NCBI GenBank assembly: GCA_965279255.1
Contig: OZ257146.1
Coordinates: 868,001 to 932,000, forward strand
From: CAMFLJ01 sp965279255
GTDB taxonomy: Bacteria; Actinomycetota; Acidimicrobiia; Acidimicrobiales; Acidimicrobilacustridaceae
DNA: 64,000 bases
Reading direction: 5' to 3'
This document shows positions 1 to 8,428 of the stretch, piece by piece. Below the pieces are notes generated by a model that ran no database searches, was not told the DNA's origin, and was given only the letters and a program-made list of their open reading frames with translations. How positions within the stretch are numbered: the first letter of the stretch is position 1; each line of letters opens with the position of its first letter. Made by a program: the position numbers and the translations under genes.

Positions 1-30
1 GCCCGCGTCGGCTCCCGGGAGGCTCCACCC

Positions 31-978
31 GTGACCACCCCCTCCGCCGCCTCGCCCCCGGCCCCCGCCCCTGTCGCCGCCATCGACATCGGCACCAACT
101 CCGTGCGACTGCTCGTCAGCCAGGACGGCCGCACCACCCTCGAGCGGCTCATGCGCATCACCCGCCTGGGCAAGGGGGTCGACGCCACCGGTCGGCTCGA
201 TCCCGAGGCCATCGAGCGCACGGTCACCGTGCTGCGCGAGTACCGCGAGGTCATGGACCGCTTCGGCGTCGAGAAGGTGCGCATGACCGCCACCTCGGCG
301 GCGCGCGACGCCGCCAACCGCGACGACTTCTTCGACGCGGCGGAGGCCGCCGTCGGCGTCCGTCCCGAGCTGCTCAGCGGCGAGGAGGAGGGGCGTCTGT
401 CGTTCCTCGGCGCCACCGCCGACCTCGATCCCGCCGACGGCCCGTTCCTCGTCTGCGACATCGGTGGCGGCTCCACCGAGTTCAGCTACGGCACCACCGA
501 GTCCGAGGCCACCATCTCCACCGACATGGGCTGCGTGCGCCTGACCGAGGCCTGGCTCCACAGCGACCCGCCCTCGGCCGAGGAGCTGAGCCAGGCCATC
601 TCGATCGTCGAGATCCACCTCGACGACGTGATGCGCGAGATCCCCGAGGCCACCGAGGCCGCCACCTTCGTCGGCCTCGCCGGGACGGTGAGCACGGCCG
701 CCGCCGTCGAGATCGGCCTCGCCGAGTACGACCGCGACCGCATCCACCACTTCGTGCTCACCAAGCCCGCGGTCGAGGACGTCTTCCGCACCCTCGCCAC
801 CGAGGCGCTCGCCGACCGCATCCACAACCCCGGCCTCGAGCGCGAGCGGGCCGACGTCATCGTGGGCGGCATGTGCGTGCTGGTGTCGATCATGCGGCGG
901 CTGGGCTTCAGCGAATGCCTGGTGTCGGAGGCCGACATCCTCGACGGCCTGGCGATGTCGATCGCCTCGGGCTCGTGA
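31..978 (+). CDS. ppx: Ppx/GppA-family exopolyphosphatase
   Basis: Predicted cytosolic phosphatase of the Ppx/GppA family (ASKHA fold), which removes terminal phosphate from polyphosphate or pppGpp. The 315-residue protein shows the first phosphate-binding loop DIGTNS (residues 19-24), a GEEEGRLSF segment near 117-125 that carries the usual catalytic Glu, and the second loop DIGGGSTEF (143-151). It is the short, two-lobe form common in actinobacteria and lacks the C-terminal HD-like part of E. coli Ppx. The start is GTG, with GGGAGG at 17-22. Sequence cannot tell exopolyphosphatase from guanosine pentaphosphatase. Confidence 0.9.
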   Translation: MTTPSAASPPAPAPVAAIDIGTNSVRLLVSQDGRTTLERLMRITRLGKGVDATGRLDPEAIERTVTVLREYREVMDRFGVEKVRMTATSAARDAANRDDFFDAAEAAVGVRPELLSGEEEGRLSFLGATADLDPADGPFLVCDIGGGSTEFSYGTTESEATISTDMGCVRLTEAWLHSDPPSAEELSQAISIVEIHLDDVMREIPEATEAATFVGLAGTVSTAAAVEIGLAEYDRDRIHHFVLTKPAVEDVFRTLATEALADRIHNPGLERERADVIVGGMCVLVSIMRRLGFSECLVSEADILDGLAMSIASGS

Positions 979-1049
979 CCGGGGCGGCCGTCCCCTCTCC
1001 CGGCCGTCTCCCGCACCCGGCTCGTAGTGCGTCGCTAGGATCGCCGCCC

Positions 1050-1640
1050 GTGACCACCCTCTTCGGCCGCCGCGTGCTTCTGCGGCCCCTCGTGGTCTCC
1101 GACTTCCCGGCCTGGCGTGAGGTCCGGCGCCGCAACGACGCGTGGCTCACCAAGTGGGAGCCCACCCGCATCCCCGGCACGCCCGACGTCATCGAGGACC
1201 GCGAGGCCTTCTCGGTGCGCTGCAGCGCCCGTCAGCGCGAGCGCCAGCTCGGGGCCGGCTACGGCTTCGGCGTGTTCGTCGACGGCGAGTTCGCCGGTGA
1301 GATCAACCTGTCGTCGGTGCAGCGGGGCCCGTTCCAGAGCGCCTACGTGGGGTACTGGATCGACGAGGCCAAGGCCGGCCACAGCTACACCCCCGAGGCG
1401 GTGGTGGTGGTGGCCCGCTTCGCCTTCGAGGAGCTGCGCCTCCACCGCATCCAGATCGCCATCATCCCCCGCAACCGGGCCAGCCACCGGGTGATGGAGA
1501 AGCTCCACATCCGCGACGAGGGCACGGCGGTGCGGTACCTCGAGATCAACGGCACGTGGGAGGACCACGTCCGCTACGCCATCACCTCCGAGGAGTGGCT
1601 GGAGCGCAGCGAGGAGCTGTGCACCGCCTGGATCGACTGA
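1050..1640 (+). CDS. GNAT N-acetyltransferase, RimJ/RimL type
   Basis: Acetyl-CoA-dependent transferase that probably acetylates the N-terminus of a ribosomal or other protein. The 196 residues follow the RimJ family: an N-terminal LRPL strand, a central GEINLSSV strand, YVGYWID, and the acetyl-CoA pocket around ARFAFEELRLHRIQIAIIPRNRAS. The frame is open upstream, but GTG at 1050 is preferred because TAGGAT (1036-1041) lies 8 bases before it, as in other genes here, and the product then matches family length. It follows ppx by 71 bases. Confidence 0.85.
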   Translation: MTTLFGRRVLLRPLVVSDFPAWREVRRRNDAWLTKWEPTRIPGTPDVIEDREAFSVRCSARQRERQLGAGYGFGVFVDGEFAGEINLSSVQRGPFQSAYVGYWIDEAKAGHSYTPEAVVVVARFAFEELRLHRIQIAIIPRNRASHRVMEKLHIRDEGTAVRYLEINGTWEDHVRYAITSEEWLERSEELCTAWID

Positions 1641-1651
1641 CCCCCGCCCCC

Positions 1652-1826
1652 GTGGCTCGTTCGAGCACGCTGGCGCGTGCCGAGACGAGCCACCGGTCGT
1701 GACACAGGGGAGGCCGTGGCTCGTTCGAGCACGCTGGCGCGTGCCGAAACGAGCCACCGGTCGTGACACAGGGGAGGCCATGGCTCGTTCGAGCACGCTG
1801 GAGCGTGCCGAGACGAGCCACCGGGT
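1652..1826. repeat. 2.7 tandem copies of a 64-bp hairpin unit
   Basis: Units start at 1652, 1716 and 1780, the third being partial. Units 1 and 2 differ at one base. Each unit forms a hairpin: GTGGCTCGT pairs with ACGAGCCAC (9 bp), then an internal loop, then GCACGC with GCGTGC around the loop TGGC. The array fills the gap between two convergent genes, so bidirectional termination is plausible. It has no T-run. Confidence 0.9.
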
Positions 1827-1832
1827 AGCTGG

Positions 1833-2105
1833 TCAGTCGGTGCCGATGTCCCAGGCGTAGTCGGCGTCGCGGTACGTGCGGAACGCCACCAGGGTGTGGG
1901 TGCGGCGCACGCCCTCGGCGGTGGCGATGCCGTGGGTGACCACCTCGGCGAGGTCCTCGTGGGCCCCGACCCGCACCATGGCCACCAGGTCGTACTCGCC
2001 GGTGACCGAGTAGACCTCGGCCACGCCGCGCCGGGCGACCAGCTCGTCGGCCAGTGCGGCGATGCGGGCCGGCTCGGCCTCGATGAGCACGATGGCGTCG
2101 ATCAC
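1833..2105 (-). CDS. Stand-alone Lrp/AsnC ligand-binding (RAM) domain protein
   Basis: Ninety-residue protein made of only the effector-binding/oligomerisation domain of Lrp/AsnC regulators, without a helix-turn-helix. The fold signature is VIDAIVLIEAEP at the start, then EVYSVTGEYDLVAMVRV and the C-terminal THTLVAFRTYR. Such SMLRP-type proteins may bind amino acids or modulate full-length Lrp proteins. GTG at 2105 is preferred, with AGGAG just upstream on the minus strand; the longer open frame reads back through the MFS gene and is spurious. It is divergent from the MFS exporter. Confidence 0.8.
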   Translation of the reverse strand: MIDAIVLIEAEPARIAALADELVARRGVAEVYSVTGEYDLVAMVRVGAHEDLAEVVTHGIATAEGVRRTHTLVAFRTYRDADYAWDIGTD

Positions 2106-2204
2106 GGTGGGCTCCTGGGGCTCGACGGACGGGGCCGATCCTACGGTCACCCACGGTCGGGCCCGGCGGCGGGAGGGCCCTCCGGCCGCCGGTAACCTCG
2201 CCGG

Positions 2205-3539
2205 ATGGCCGAGGAGGAGGGGGTGCCGACCAAGGGGAAGGGCACCTTCATCGCGTTCCGCTACCGGAACTTCCGGCTCATGTGGAGCGCGTCGCTGCTG
2301 TCGAGCAGCGGCACCTGGCTCCAGAACGTCGCCGTGCCGTTCGTCATCTACCGGATCACCGAGAGCGGAGCGTGGCTCGGCTTCACGGGCTTCATCGCCT
2401 ACCTGCCGATGGTGTTCACGGGTCCGTGGGGCGGATCCATCGCCGACCGCTACCCGCGGCGCACCGTGCTGATGATCACGGGCACCCTGCAGTTCGCGTT
2501 CACCCTGCTGCTCGCTGTCGCGTGGGCGGCCGGGGTCAGGAGCATCGCGGCAATCCTCTTCCTGCTGCTGCTCAGCGGGGTCGCCGGCGGACTCGGCATC
2601 GCCTCCTGGCAGGCGTTCGTCACCGAGCTCGTGCCCCGCGAGCACCTGCTCAACGCGGTGACCCTCAACTCGGCCCAGTTCAACGCCGCTCGCGCGTTCG
2701 GCCCGGCCGTGGGCGGCATCGTGCTCGCCACCCTCGGGCCCGGCTGGTCCTTCTTCATCAACGCACTGACCTTCCTCGCCATGGTCGGCGCGCTGCTGAT
2801 GGTGCGCCTCCCGAAGGTCGAGCGGCCGAAGGTCGTGGGCCGGTCCCACCCGATGACCGAGATGCGCGAGGCGGTGCGCTACGTGCGCACCGAGGGCGGG
2901 ATCGTGGTGAGCCTCATCATCGTGTTCCTCCTCGGCTTCCTCGGCGGACCGCTGTTCAACCTCCTGGTGGTCTTCGCCGACGACGTCTACAAGGTGGGCG
3001 ACGGCGCCTACGGCCTGCTCGCCGGGTGCATGGGCGCGGGTGCCATCCTGATCGCTCCGCTGGTCGCCGGGCGAGGGTCGACGATCGCCCGCAGCCGTCT
3101 CGTCGCCATCGCCATGGTGGCGTACGGGCTCGCCCTGATCGCGCTCGGCCTGGCCCCGGTGCCCCTCCTCGGCGCCGCCGCGCTGTTCGTGGCGGGCGCC
3201 GGCTACCTCGGCATCTCGTCGACGCTGAACACCACCGTGCAGCTGCAGGTCACCGAGGCCAAGCGGGGCAAGGTGCTCGCCCTGTACGTGATCATCCTCA
3301 CCCTCGGCGTTCCGCTCGGCTCCTTGGTGCAGGGGTGGCTCGTCGACGTGATCGGGGTGCAGGCGACCGTGATCGGGGCCGGTGTCACCTTCCTCGGTGT
3401 GTTCGCCGTGCTCCGGTTCGCCACGTCGCGGCTGGCGTCGATGGACGACCTCTCGCGCGGGTCGCTCGGCACCCAGGACGACGCCGAGCTCCGCATCGCC
3501 GAGGCCGAGTCGGCCGAGGCTGCCGTCGACCCCATCTAG
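2205..3539 (+). CDS. MFS transporter, EntS-like exporter family
   Basis: Inner-membrane drug/siderophore-type exporter of 444 residues with about 12 hydrophobic segments. It begins with the family-typical FRYRNFRLMWSASLLSSSGTWLQNVAVPFVIY. The MFS loop 2-3 motif appears as WGGSIADRYPRRTV. The substrate is unknown. TAACCT at 2193-2198 lies 6 bases before the ATG and no Shine-Dalgarno is evident, which suggests a leaderless transcript. The hydrophilic C-tail (from about residue 405) is Glu/Ala-rich. Confidence 0.88.
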   Translation: MAEEEGVPTKGKGTFIAFRYRNFRLMWSASLLSSSGTWLQNVAVPFVIYRITESGAWLGFTGFIAYLPMVFTGPWGGSIADRYPRRTVLMITGTLQFAFTLLLAVAWAAGVRSIAAILFLLLLSGVAGGLGIASWQAFVTELVPREHLLNAVTLNSAQFNAARAFGPAVGGIVLATLGPGWSFFINALTFLAMVGALLMVRLPKVERPKVVGRSHPMTEMREAVRYVRTEGGIVVSLIIVFLLGFLGGPLFNLLVVFADDVYKVGDGAYGLLAGCMGAGAILIAPLVAGRGSTIARSRLVAIAMVAYGLALIALGLAPVPLLGAAALFVAGAGYLGISSTLNTTVQLQVTEAKRGKVLALYVIILTLGVPLGSLVQGWLVDVIGVQATVIGAGVTFLGVFAVLRFATSRLASMDDLSRGSLGTQDDAELRIAEAESAEAAVDPI

Positions 3540-3542
3540 GGT

Positions 3543-4499
3543 CTAGTCGTCGTCGAGCAGGTCGGTGTCGACGCCGTCGTCGCCGAGGTGGGCCCGGCCG
3601 GGCCCGCAGCCGGCCAGCGCCGGGCACCACCGGCATGTGCGCCCGGGGCGGGCGAGGGGCTCACGGGTGCCGACCTCGAGCTGGTGGAGGATGCGGGCGC
3701 CGTCGACCGTGCGGGCCACCGCGGCGTGCAGGAGCCCTTCGGTGACGGCCTCGGGGTGGGCCCGCCCGGAGTCGAGGTAGTACGACGCCAGCAGGCGTGG
3801 CGGAGTGCCGAGGCGCAGGGTTTCGACCAGGGCGTAGAAGCGCAGGTCGTCGAGGTGCGAGGCCGAGAACCCGCCGGTCTTGAGGTCGATGATCACCTTG
3901 CCGGCGGTGGTGCCCACCGAGCGCCCGAGCGAGAGGTCGGTGCGGCCCTGCAGCACCACCCGCCCGCCGAGCAGGTTCGCCCGTTGGCGCCCTTCGGTGA
4001 CCGGCACCCACCGGGCCTTCAGCGGCGGGAAGCACTCGAAGAAGGTGACGACCCGCTCGTTGGCCAGGGCCCGCAGCTCGGCCCGCTCGGCCTCCTGGCA
4101 CGCCTGCAGCCACACGCCCAGGCTGTCGCTGCCGTCGGTGAGGCGGGCCAGGGCCTCGTCGACCATGTCGAGGGGGTCGGGCTCGCCCCGCCAGTGCACC
4201 GACAGCTCGATGGCCTTGTGGGCGACGCTGCCCTTGGCGATGGTGGCGTTCCAGGCGAAGTCGGTGCCCCTCTCGGCCATGTGGCGCAGCTCGCAGCCGT
4301 GCACGTTCGACAGCGCCCGCTTGGAGATGAAGAGCGGGTCGTCGGTCGAGATCTCCGGGGCGAGGTCGACGAGGCCGTCCTCGAGCTCGGCCAGCAGCTC
4401 GTCGCGCAGGCCCGGGTCGAACTCGGGCCGCTCGTCGGGCGCGGCCCCGAGGAGGTCGAGGACCTCCTGCTGGGCGGGGTTGAGGGGAGCGGGCTCCAT
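3543..4499 (-). CDS. RecB-like PD-(D/E)XK nuclease with iron-sulfur cysteines
   Basis: Stand-alone nuclease of 318 residues. The PD-(D/E)XK core is seen as GRTDL (Asp188), VIIDLKTGG (Asp205, Lys207) and a likely motif His94 in SVAHKAIE. One cysteine lies before the core (Cys69 in VHGCELRH) and three after it (Cys289, Cys292, Cys298 in CRWCPALAGC). This is the layout of the Fe-S staple in AddB, Cas4 and related exonucleases. No helicase domain is attached and no Cas genes are nearby, so a DNA-repair exonuclease is more likely than a CRISPR role. Start at 4499 (ATG, MEPAPLNP); the longer frame adds low-quality sequence. Its stop is 3 bases from the MFS stop. Confidence 0.82.
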   Translation of the reverse strand: MEPAPLNPAQQEVLDLLGAAPDERPEFDPGLRDELLAELEDGLVDLAPEISTDDPLFISKRALSNVHGCELRHMAERGTDFAWNATIAKGSVAHKAIELSVHWRGEPDPLDMVDEALARLTDGSDSLGVWLQACQEAERAELRALANERVVTFFECFPPLKARWVPVTEGRQRANLLGGRVVLQGRTDLSLGRSVGTTAGKVIIDLKTGGFSASHLDDLRFYALVETLRLGTPPRLLASYYLDSGRAHPEAVTEGLLHAAVARTVDGARILHQLEVGTREPLARPGRTCRWCPALAGCGPGRAHLGDDGVDTDLLDDD

Positions 4500-4603
4500 C
4501 GACGGCACCTCGTGATCGTACGGACCCCCACCGACACCCACTGCGGATGCCACAGAGGTGCGGAATCCGAAGCTCGTCCGGGGGACTGTCACAGGGGGTG
4601 GGG

Positions 4604-5014
4604 ATGATGGTCGACATGGAAGCCACCTCACTGCGGTTCTCGGCCGCTGCCCGCACGCTCGGCCTCGTCGCCCGGCGCCAGGGCCTCACCGTCCCCGGCT
4701 TCCGCAGCCCGCCCCGCCTCTCCGAGGTCGACCGCACGCTGCGCCGCCGGGCCGATGGTGGGGCCACGGTCGCCGTGCGCCTCAAGGGGCGCCCCTGGGT
4801 CGCCGTGCTCGCCGACATGATCGACGGCGTCATCGCCGCCAACGCCCTCCAGGGAGCCGAGGCGGCCAGTGTCCGCACCCGCCTGTGGGCCGCGGTCGAG
4901 GGCGACACTGGCCGGGCCGAGCCGTCTCGCCCCCCTCGCTCGGCCGCCGCGGCCCGGTCCCGGGAGGGCCGCCCACCGCTGCGGGCGGTGCCGGGCTCGG
5001 CCCAGGTCGCCTGA
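4604..5014 (+). CDS. Conserved hypothetical protein
   Basis: I do not recognise a named family. The 136-residue product has a compact, well-formed first half (SAAARTLGLVARRQGLTVPGFRSPPR, then TVAVRLKGRPWVAVLADMIDGVIAAN) and a low-complexity Arg/Pro-rich tail. It contains no cysteine and no membrane segment. ATGs at 4604, 4607 and 4616 are in frame behind a G-rich stretch, so the exact start is uncertain. It is divergent from the nuclease gene. Confidence 0.6.
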   Translation: MMVDMEATSLRFSAAARTLGLVARRQGLTVPGFRSPPRLSEVDRTLRRRADGGATVAVRLKGRPWVAVLADMIDGVIAANALQGAEAASVRTRLWAAVEGDTGRAEPSRPPRSAAAARSREGRPPLRAVPGSAQVA

Positions 5015-5083
5015 GCCCGCCCGGCCATCCGTGGGCCGGGGCAGTGGGCCAGACTGTGCGCTCCACCGACACGGGAGCCCAGC

Positions 5084-7021
5084 ATGACCCTCGACGCTGC
5101 CGATCGCGACCCCTCGGTCGACCCCGGCGACGACTTCTACCGATTCGCCAACGGCGGCTGGATCGACGCCAACCCGATCCCGCCGGGCTACGGCTCCTGG
5201 GGCTCGTTCGAGGAGGTCGGCGTCCGCAACGAGACGATCCTCCACCGGGTCGTCGAGCAGGCGGTCGAGGCCCCGGTCGACGACGTCCACCGCAAGCTGG
5301 GCGACTACTTCGCCGCCGCCATGGACACCGCCGCGATCGAGGCCGCCGGCCTCGATCCCATCCGGCGCCAGCTCGACCTGGTGGAGGCGGTCACCGGCCC
5401 GGCCGATCTGCTCGCCGCGCTGCCCGAGTTGCATCGCGACGGCTTCCTCCTGCTGTTCGGCCAGGCCGTCACGGTCGACCACGACGACTCGTCGGCCAAC
5501 CTCCTGTGGCTCGTGCCCACGGGCCTCGGCCTCCCTGACCGCGACGCCTACTCCGACGACAGCGAGGCCGCCGTCGCCCTGCGCGAGGCCTACGTCGCCC
5601 ACGTGACGGCCCAACTGGTGAACATGGGCGACGACCTCGAGGTCGCGGCGGCCGAGGCCGCCTCCATCCTCGAGCTCGAGACCCGCCTCGCCGAGCAGCA
5701 GCTCAAGGGCGAGGAGCGGCGTGACCCGAGCAACACCCTCAACCGCCACACCCTCGACGAGCTCGAGGCCCTCACCCCCGGCCTCCCGATCCGCGCCCAC
5801 CTCGTGGCCCTCGGCCTGGGCGACGTGGCTTCGCTCAACGTGCAGCAGCCGCGGTACATGGCCGCGCTGGCCGGCATCCTGGCCGACACCGATCCGGCCG
5901 TGCTGCGCTCGTACTCCCGCTTCCACGTCCTCAACTCGGCGGCCGAGACCCTGCCCACCGCCTTCGACGACGAGCACTTCGCCTTCTACGGCCGTCTGGT
6001 CGAGGGCAAGCAGGAGCAGCAGGACCGTTACAAGCGGGTGCTGGCCGCCCTCGGCTCCGACATGGGCGAGGCACTCGGGCAGATCTACGTCACCGAGGCC
6101 TTCACCCCGGCGGCCAAGGAGCGGGCCCTGGCCATGGTCGAGGCGATCCTCGCCGAGATGCGCACGTCGCTCGAGACCCGCACCTGGATGGGCGAGGCCA
6201 CCCGCGAGAAGGGCCTGACCAAGCTCGACGCCGTCCGGGTCAAGATCGGTTATCCCGACGTGTGGCGCGACTGGTCGGGGCTCGAGGTCGGCCGCAGCTC
6301 GTACGCCGCCAACCGCATCGGCGCCGCCCGGTTCGAGTTCGACCACGAGGTCGCCAAGCTGGCGAAGCCGGTCGACCCGCTGGAGTGGGAGATGCCGCCC
6401 CACGCGGTCAACGCCTACTACCACCCGACCCGCAACGAGATCGTCTTCCCGGCCGGCATCCTCCAGCCGCCGATGTTCGACGCCGAGGCCGACGACGCCG
6501 TGAACTTCGGCGGCATCGGCACGGTCGTGGCCCACGAGATCACCCACGGCTTCGATGACCAGGGCCGCCGCTTCGCCGCCGACGGCACGTTCAACGACTG
6601 GTGGGACGACGCCGACGGTGAGCGCTTCCAGGCCCTCGCCGACCGCCTGGCCGCCCAGTTCGACAACTACGTCGCCGTCGACGATGTGCACGTCAACGGC
6701 CGTCTCACCCTCGGTGAGAACATCGCCGACCTCGGCGGCATCTTCCTGGCGTCCCGGGCCCACGCCCGGGTGAGCGCCGGCGCGCCGCCGGTCGACGGCC
6801 TCACGCCGGCCCAGCGCTTCTTCCTCGCCAACGCCACGCTGTGGCGGGTGAACATGAGCGACGAGATGCGCCGCACCCTCGCCCAGGTCGACGTGCACAG
6901 CCCCCGGCACCTCCGGGTGTGCGGCCCGTTCTCGAACCTCGCCGCCTTCCAGGAGGCGTGGGGCCTGGCCGACGACGCCCCCATGATGCGACCGCCCGAG
7001 GAGCGCATCGAGATCTGGTGA
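5084..7021 (+). CDS. pepO: M13-family zinc metallopeptidase (neprilysin/PepO-like)
   Basis: Oligopeptide-cleaving metalloendopeptidase of 645 residues. The gluzincin zinc site HEITH is at 484-488 and the third ligand Glu545 is in ENIADLGG, the M13 signature. The NAYYHPTRNEIVFPAGILQPP block (substrate-binding NAYY) and the C-terminal CGPFSNLAAFQEAW complete the family pattern. No signal peptide or membrane anchor is visible, so it is probably cytosolic, like actinobacterial and lactococcal PepO. The N-terminus DPGDDFYRFANGGW is also diagnostic. Confidence 0.95.
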   Translation: MTLDAADRDPSVDPGDDFYRFANGGWIDANPIPPGYGSWGSFEEVGVRNETILHRVVEQAVEAPVDDVHRKLGDYFAAAMDTAAIEAAGLDPIRRQLDLVEAVTGPADLLAALPELHRDGFLLLFGQAVTVDHDDSSANLLWLVPTGLGLPDRDAYSDDSEAAVALREAYVAHVTAQLVNMGDDLEVAAAEAASILELETRLAEQQLKGEERRDPSNTLNRHTLDELEALTPGLPIRAHLVALGLGDVASLNVQQPRYMAALAGILADTDPAVLRSYSRFHVLNSAAETLPTAFDDEHFAFYGRLVEGKQEQQDRYKRVLAALGSDMGEALGQIYVTEAFTPAAKERALAMVEAILAEMRTSLETRTWMGEATREKGLTKLDAVRVKIGYPDVWRDWSGLEVGRSSYAANRIGAARFEFDHEVAKLAKPVDPLEWEMPPHAVNAYYHPTRNEIVFPAGILQPPMFDAEADDAVNFGGIGTVVAHEITHGFDDQGRRFAADGTFNDWWDDADGERFQALADRLAAQFDNYVAVDDVHVNGRLTLGENIADLGGIFLASRAHARVSAGAPPVDGLTPAQRFFLANATLWRVNMSDEMRRTLAQVDVHSPRHLRVCGPFSNLAAFQEAWGLADDAPMMRPPEERIEIW

Positions 7022-7058
7022 GGCACGGGAGGTCGGGAGGTACCGTGAGCCGCCACCG

Positions 7059-7144
7059 GCCCGGGTGGCGGAACTGGCAGACGCAGGGGGCTTAAACCCC
7101 CCAGCCCCTCCGGGGGCGTGTGGGTTCGAACCCCACCCCGGGCA
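7059..7144 (+). tRNA. tRNA-Leu (anticodon TAA)
   Basis: Complete cloverleaf of 86 bases. The acceptor GCCCGGG (7059-7065) pairs with CCCGGGC (7137-7143), followed by discriminator A. The anticodon loop CTTAAAC gives anticodon TAA. A long GC-rich variable arm (class II tRNA) and the T-loop GTTCGAA are present. CCA is not encoded. A short hairpin GACCGG/CCGGTC (7151-7167) follows. The lower-GC gene cluster begins directly after it. Confidence 0.96.
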
Positions 7145-7264
7145 CGCTCTGACCGGGAGGACCGGTCGCCCGATAGTGCACGTCCCCTGCCGGCACACCG
7201 TGGGTACCCACCCGGATGCAGGCTGCACGCGTGCAATGGATGTTCGAACAGCTCGCCCGTCCTT
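7145..7264. other. Spacer after tRNA-Leu with a hairpin and two palindromes
   Basis: Contains the hairpin GACCGG-gagga-CCGGTC (7151-7167) and two perfect palindromes: TGGGTACCCA (7201-7210) and TGCACGCGTGCA (7224-7235). No gene and no copy of the tRNA 3' end were seen. It marks the boundary between high-GC and lower-GC sequence. Confidence 0.6.
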
Positions 7265-7549
7265 CTACGTGTTGCGCGGATCGTTGGGATGGCTCGGCTG
7301 CCAGGTTCCATCAGGGCGGTGCCGAAAGGCGAAGGTCCATGCGACGTACTCGGCCATCGGGCTCTTGACTCCGCACTGCCCACAGAGCAGCTCGTTCCAC
7401 CAGCCATGCCGGCTGAAGGCGCAGAGCACAACTGCTGGCCGAGTCCCGCAGGACTGGCACATGGCGCGCGATCCCAATGAGTTCAGATAGCGAGCGGCGG
7501 CTTCATCGTCGGACACGTCGTTGATCGCTTGCCTGATGTCGTCGTCCAC
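7265..7549 (-). CDS. Small zinc-ribbon-type protein
   Basis: Ninety-four-residue protein of unknown function with paired cysteines MCQSC (31, 34) and CGQCG (56, 59), plus Cys43, which suggests one zinc site. The N-terminal 25 residues are acidic and helical (DDDIRQAINDVSDDEAAARYL). The GTG at 7549 is chosen because a GGGGCGAGG stretch precedes it; a TTG at 7564 is the alternative. Base composition is poorer in GC than neighbouring housekeeping genes, consistent with acquired DNA. Confidence 0.6.
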   Translation of the reverse strand: MDDDIRQAINDVSDDEAAARYLNSLGSRAMCQSCGTRPAVVLCAFSRHGWWNELLCGQCGVKSPMAEYVAWTFAFRHRPDGTWQPSHPNDPRNT

Positions 7550-7669
7550 GCCGCCTCGCCCCAATCGCGTGCGACCCTTCTATCAGGACGCGGCAGACGG
7601 GTCACCCGTCCCATAGCGCCGACTCTGAAGCGCTGTGGGACGCCAAGGGGTTCTCGGCGTCTCGACAAC

Positions 7670-8428
7670 CTAGAGGCCCGTGGTGCTGACGCCGTACTCG
7701 GCCTCAGCCTGCGTGAACCCCTCGAAGAGGAGTTGCTCGACGAGGCCGCTTCGGGAAAATGAGGTGAGCTCCAGATAGTTCGCCGCTGACTTCGCAGCCT
7801 GCTCGTTCCAGTCGACAGCGACGTGATCGACGCCGTAGACAGCGTCCTCGTTGCTGAATCCCTCGAACTCCAACTGCTTGATGAGTCCGGAGCGAGAAAA
7901 CGCAGTGAGATCGAGGTAGTTCTCCGCCGACCGGCGAGCGTTCCTCTGACCGGCTGTCTCGGGCGGGACGGTCGTGGTGGGCGCTGCGGTGGTTGTGGTG
8001 GTCGGAGCCTTCGTGGTCGTGGTGGTCGGAGCCTTGGTCGTCGTGGATTCCTTGGCTTTGGTGGTAGCGGTCTCCGATGCCACCGCCCCGTCGGCCTTCT
8101 CGTCCTTCTTGCCGGCACCGGCTATCCCCGCGATCACCAGGAGCAGGATCACCGCAGCAGCGACTCCACCGATCCACCACCACTTGGCATTGGACTTCTT
8201 CGCCGGCTCCGGTGGAGTCGCGTATGAAGGAGAGGTACCTGGGCCCATGCCGCCGGGGGGCGGAGGCATCGGCATACCTGGCGGGGCTGGCGCCCCTGGA
8301 GGAGGCGGCGGGAAGCTCGACGCTGGAGTGGGGACCGTCGGCGGCGGCGGAGGGGGTGGTGGAGGCGAGGACCCTTCTGGGGGAACAGGAGGCTGAGACC
8401 CCGGAGGAGGGGGAGGAAGGTCACTCAT
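7670..8428 (-). CDS. Membrane-anchored protein with two Ltp domains
   Basis: The 252-residue protein has a Pro-rich cytosolic N-terminus (1-75), one membrane span (83-104), a Thr/Ala/Pro linker (120-160), and two tandem C-terminal repeats (about 161-208 and 209-250), each with YL-L-(A/S)FSRSGL and EFEGF/LFEGF. The repeats fit the Ltp family (host cell surface-exposed lipoprotein, PF07553). In Streptococcus thermophilus prophage TP-J34, Ltp blocks phage DNA injection. Here the domain would sit outside the cytoplasmic membrane on a transmembrane anchor instead of a lipid. A superinfection-exclusion role is inferred; Ltp-like repeats also occur in proteins without known phage function. Confidence 0.8.
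   Translation of the reverse strand: MSDLPPPPPGSQPPVPPEGSSPPPPPPPPPTVPTPASSFPPPPPGAPAPPGMPMPPPPGGMGPGTSPSYATPPEPAKKSNAKWWWIGGVAAAVILLLVIAGIAGAGKKDEKADGAVASETATTKAKESTTTKAPTTTTTKAPTTTTTAAPTTTVPPETAGQRNARRSAENYLDLTAFSRSGLIKQLEFEGFSNEDAVYGVDHVAVDWNEQAAKSAANYLELTSFSRSGLVEQLLFEGFTQAEAEYGVSTTGL

Noticed and set aside
1652..1826. Possible CRISPR array
   Set aside because: The units are contiguous 64-bp copies without unique spacers, and no cas genes are present.
3543..4499. Cas4 of a CRISPR system
   Set aside because: The Fe-S nuclease motifs fit, but there are no other cas genes or repeats in the window.
4628..7228. Minus-strand open frame of 866 codons
   Set aside because: Antisense shadow of the M13 peptidase and tRNA-Leu; no domain and no plausible start.
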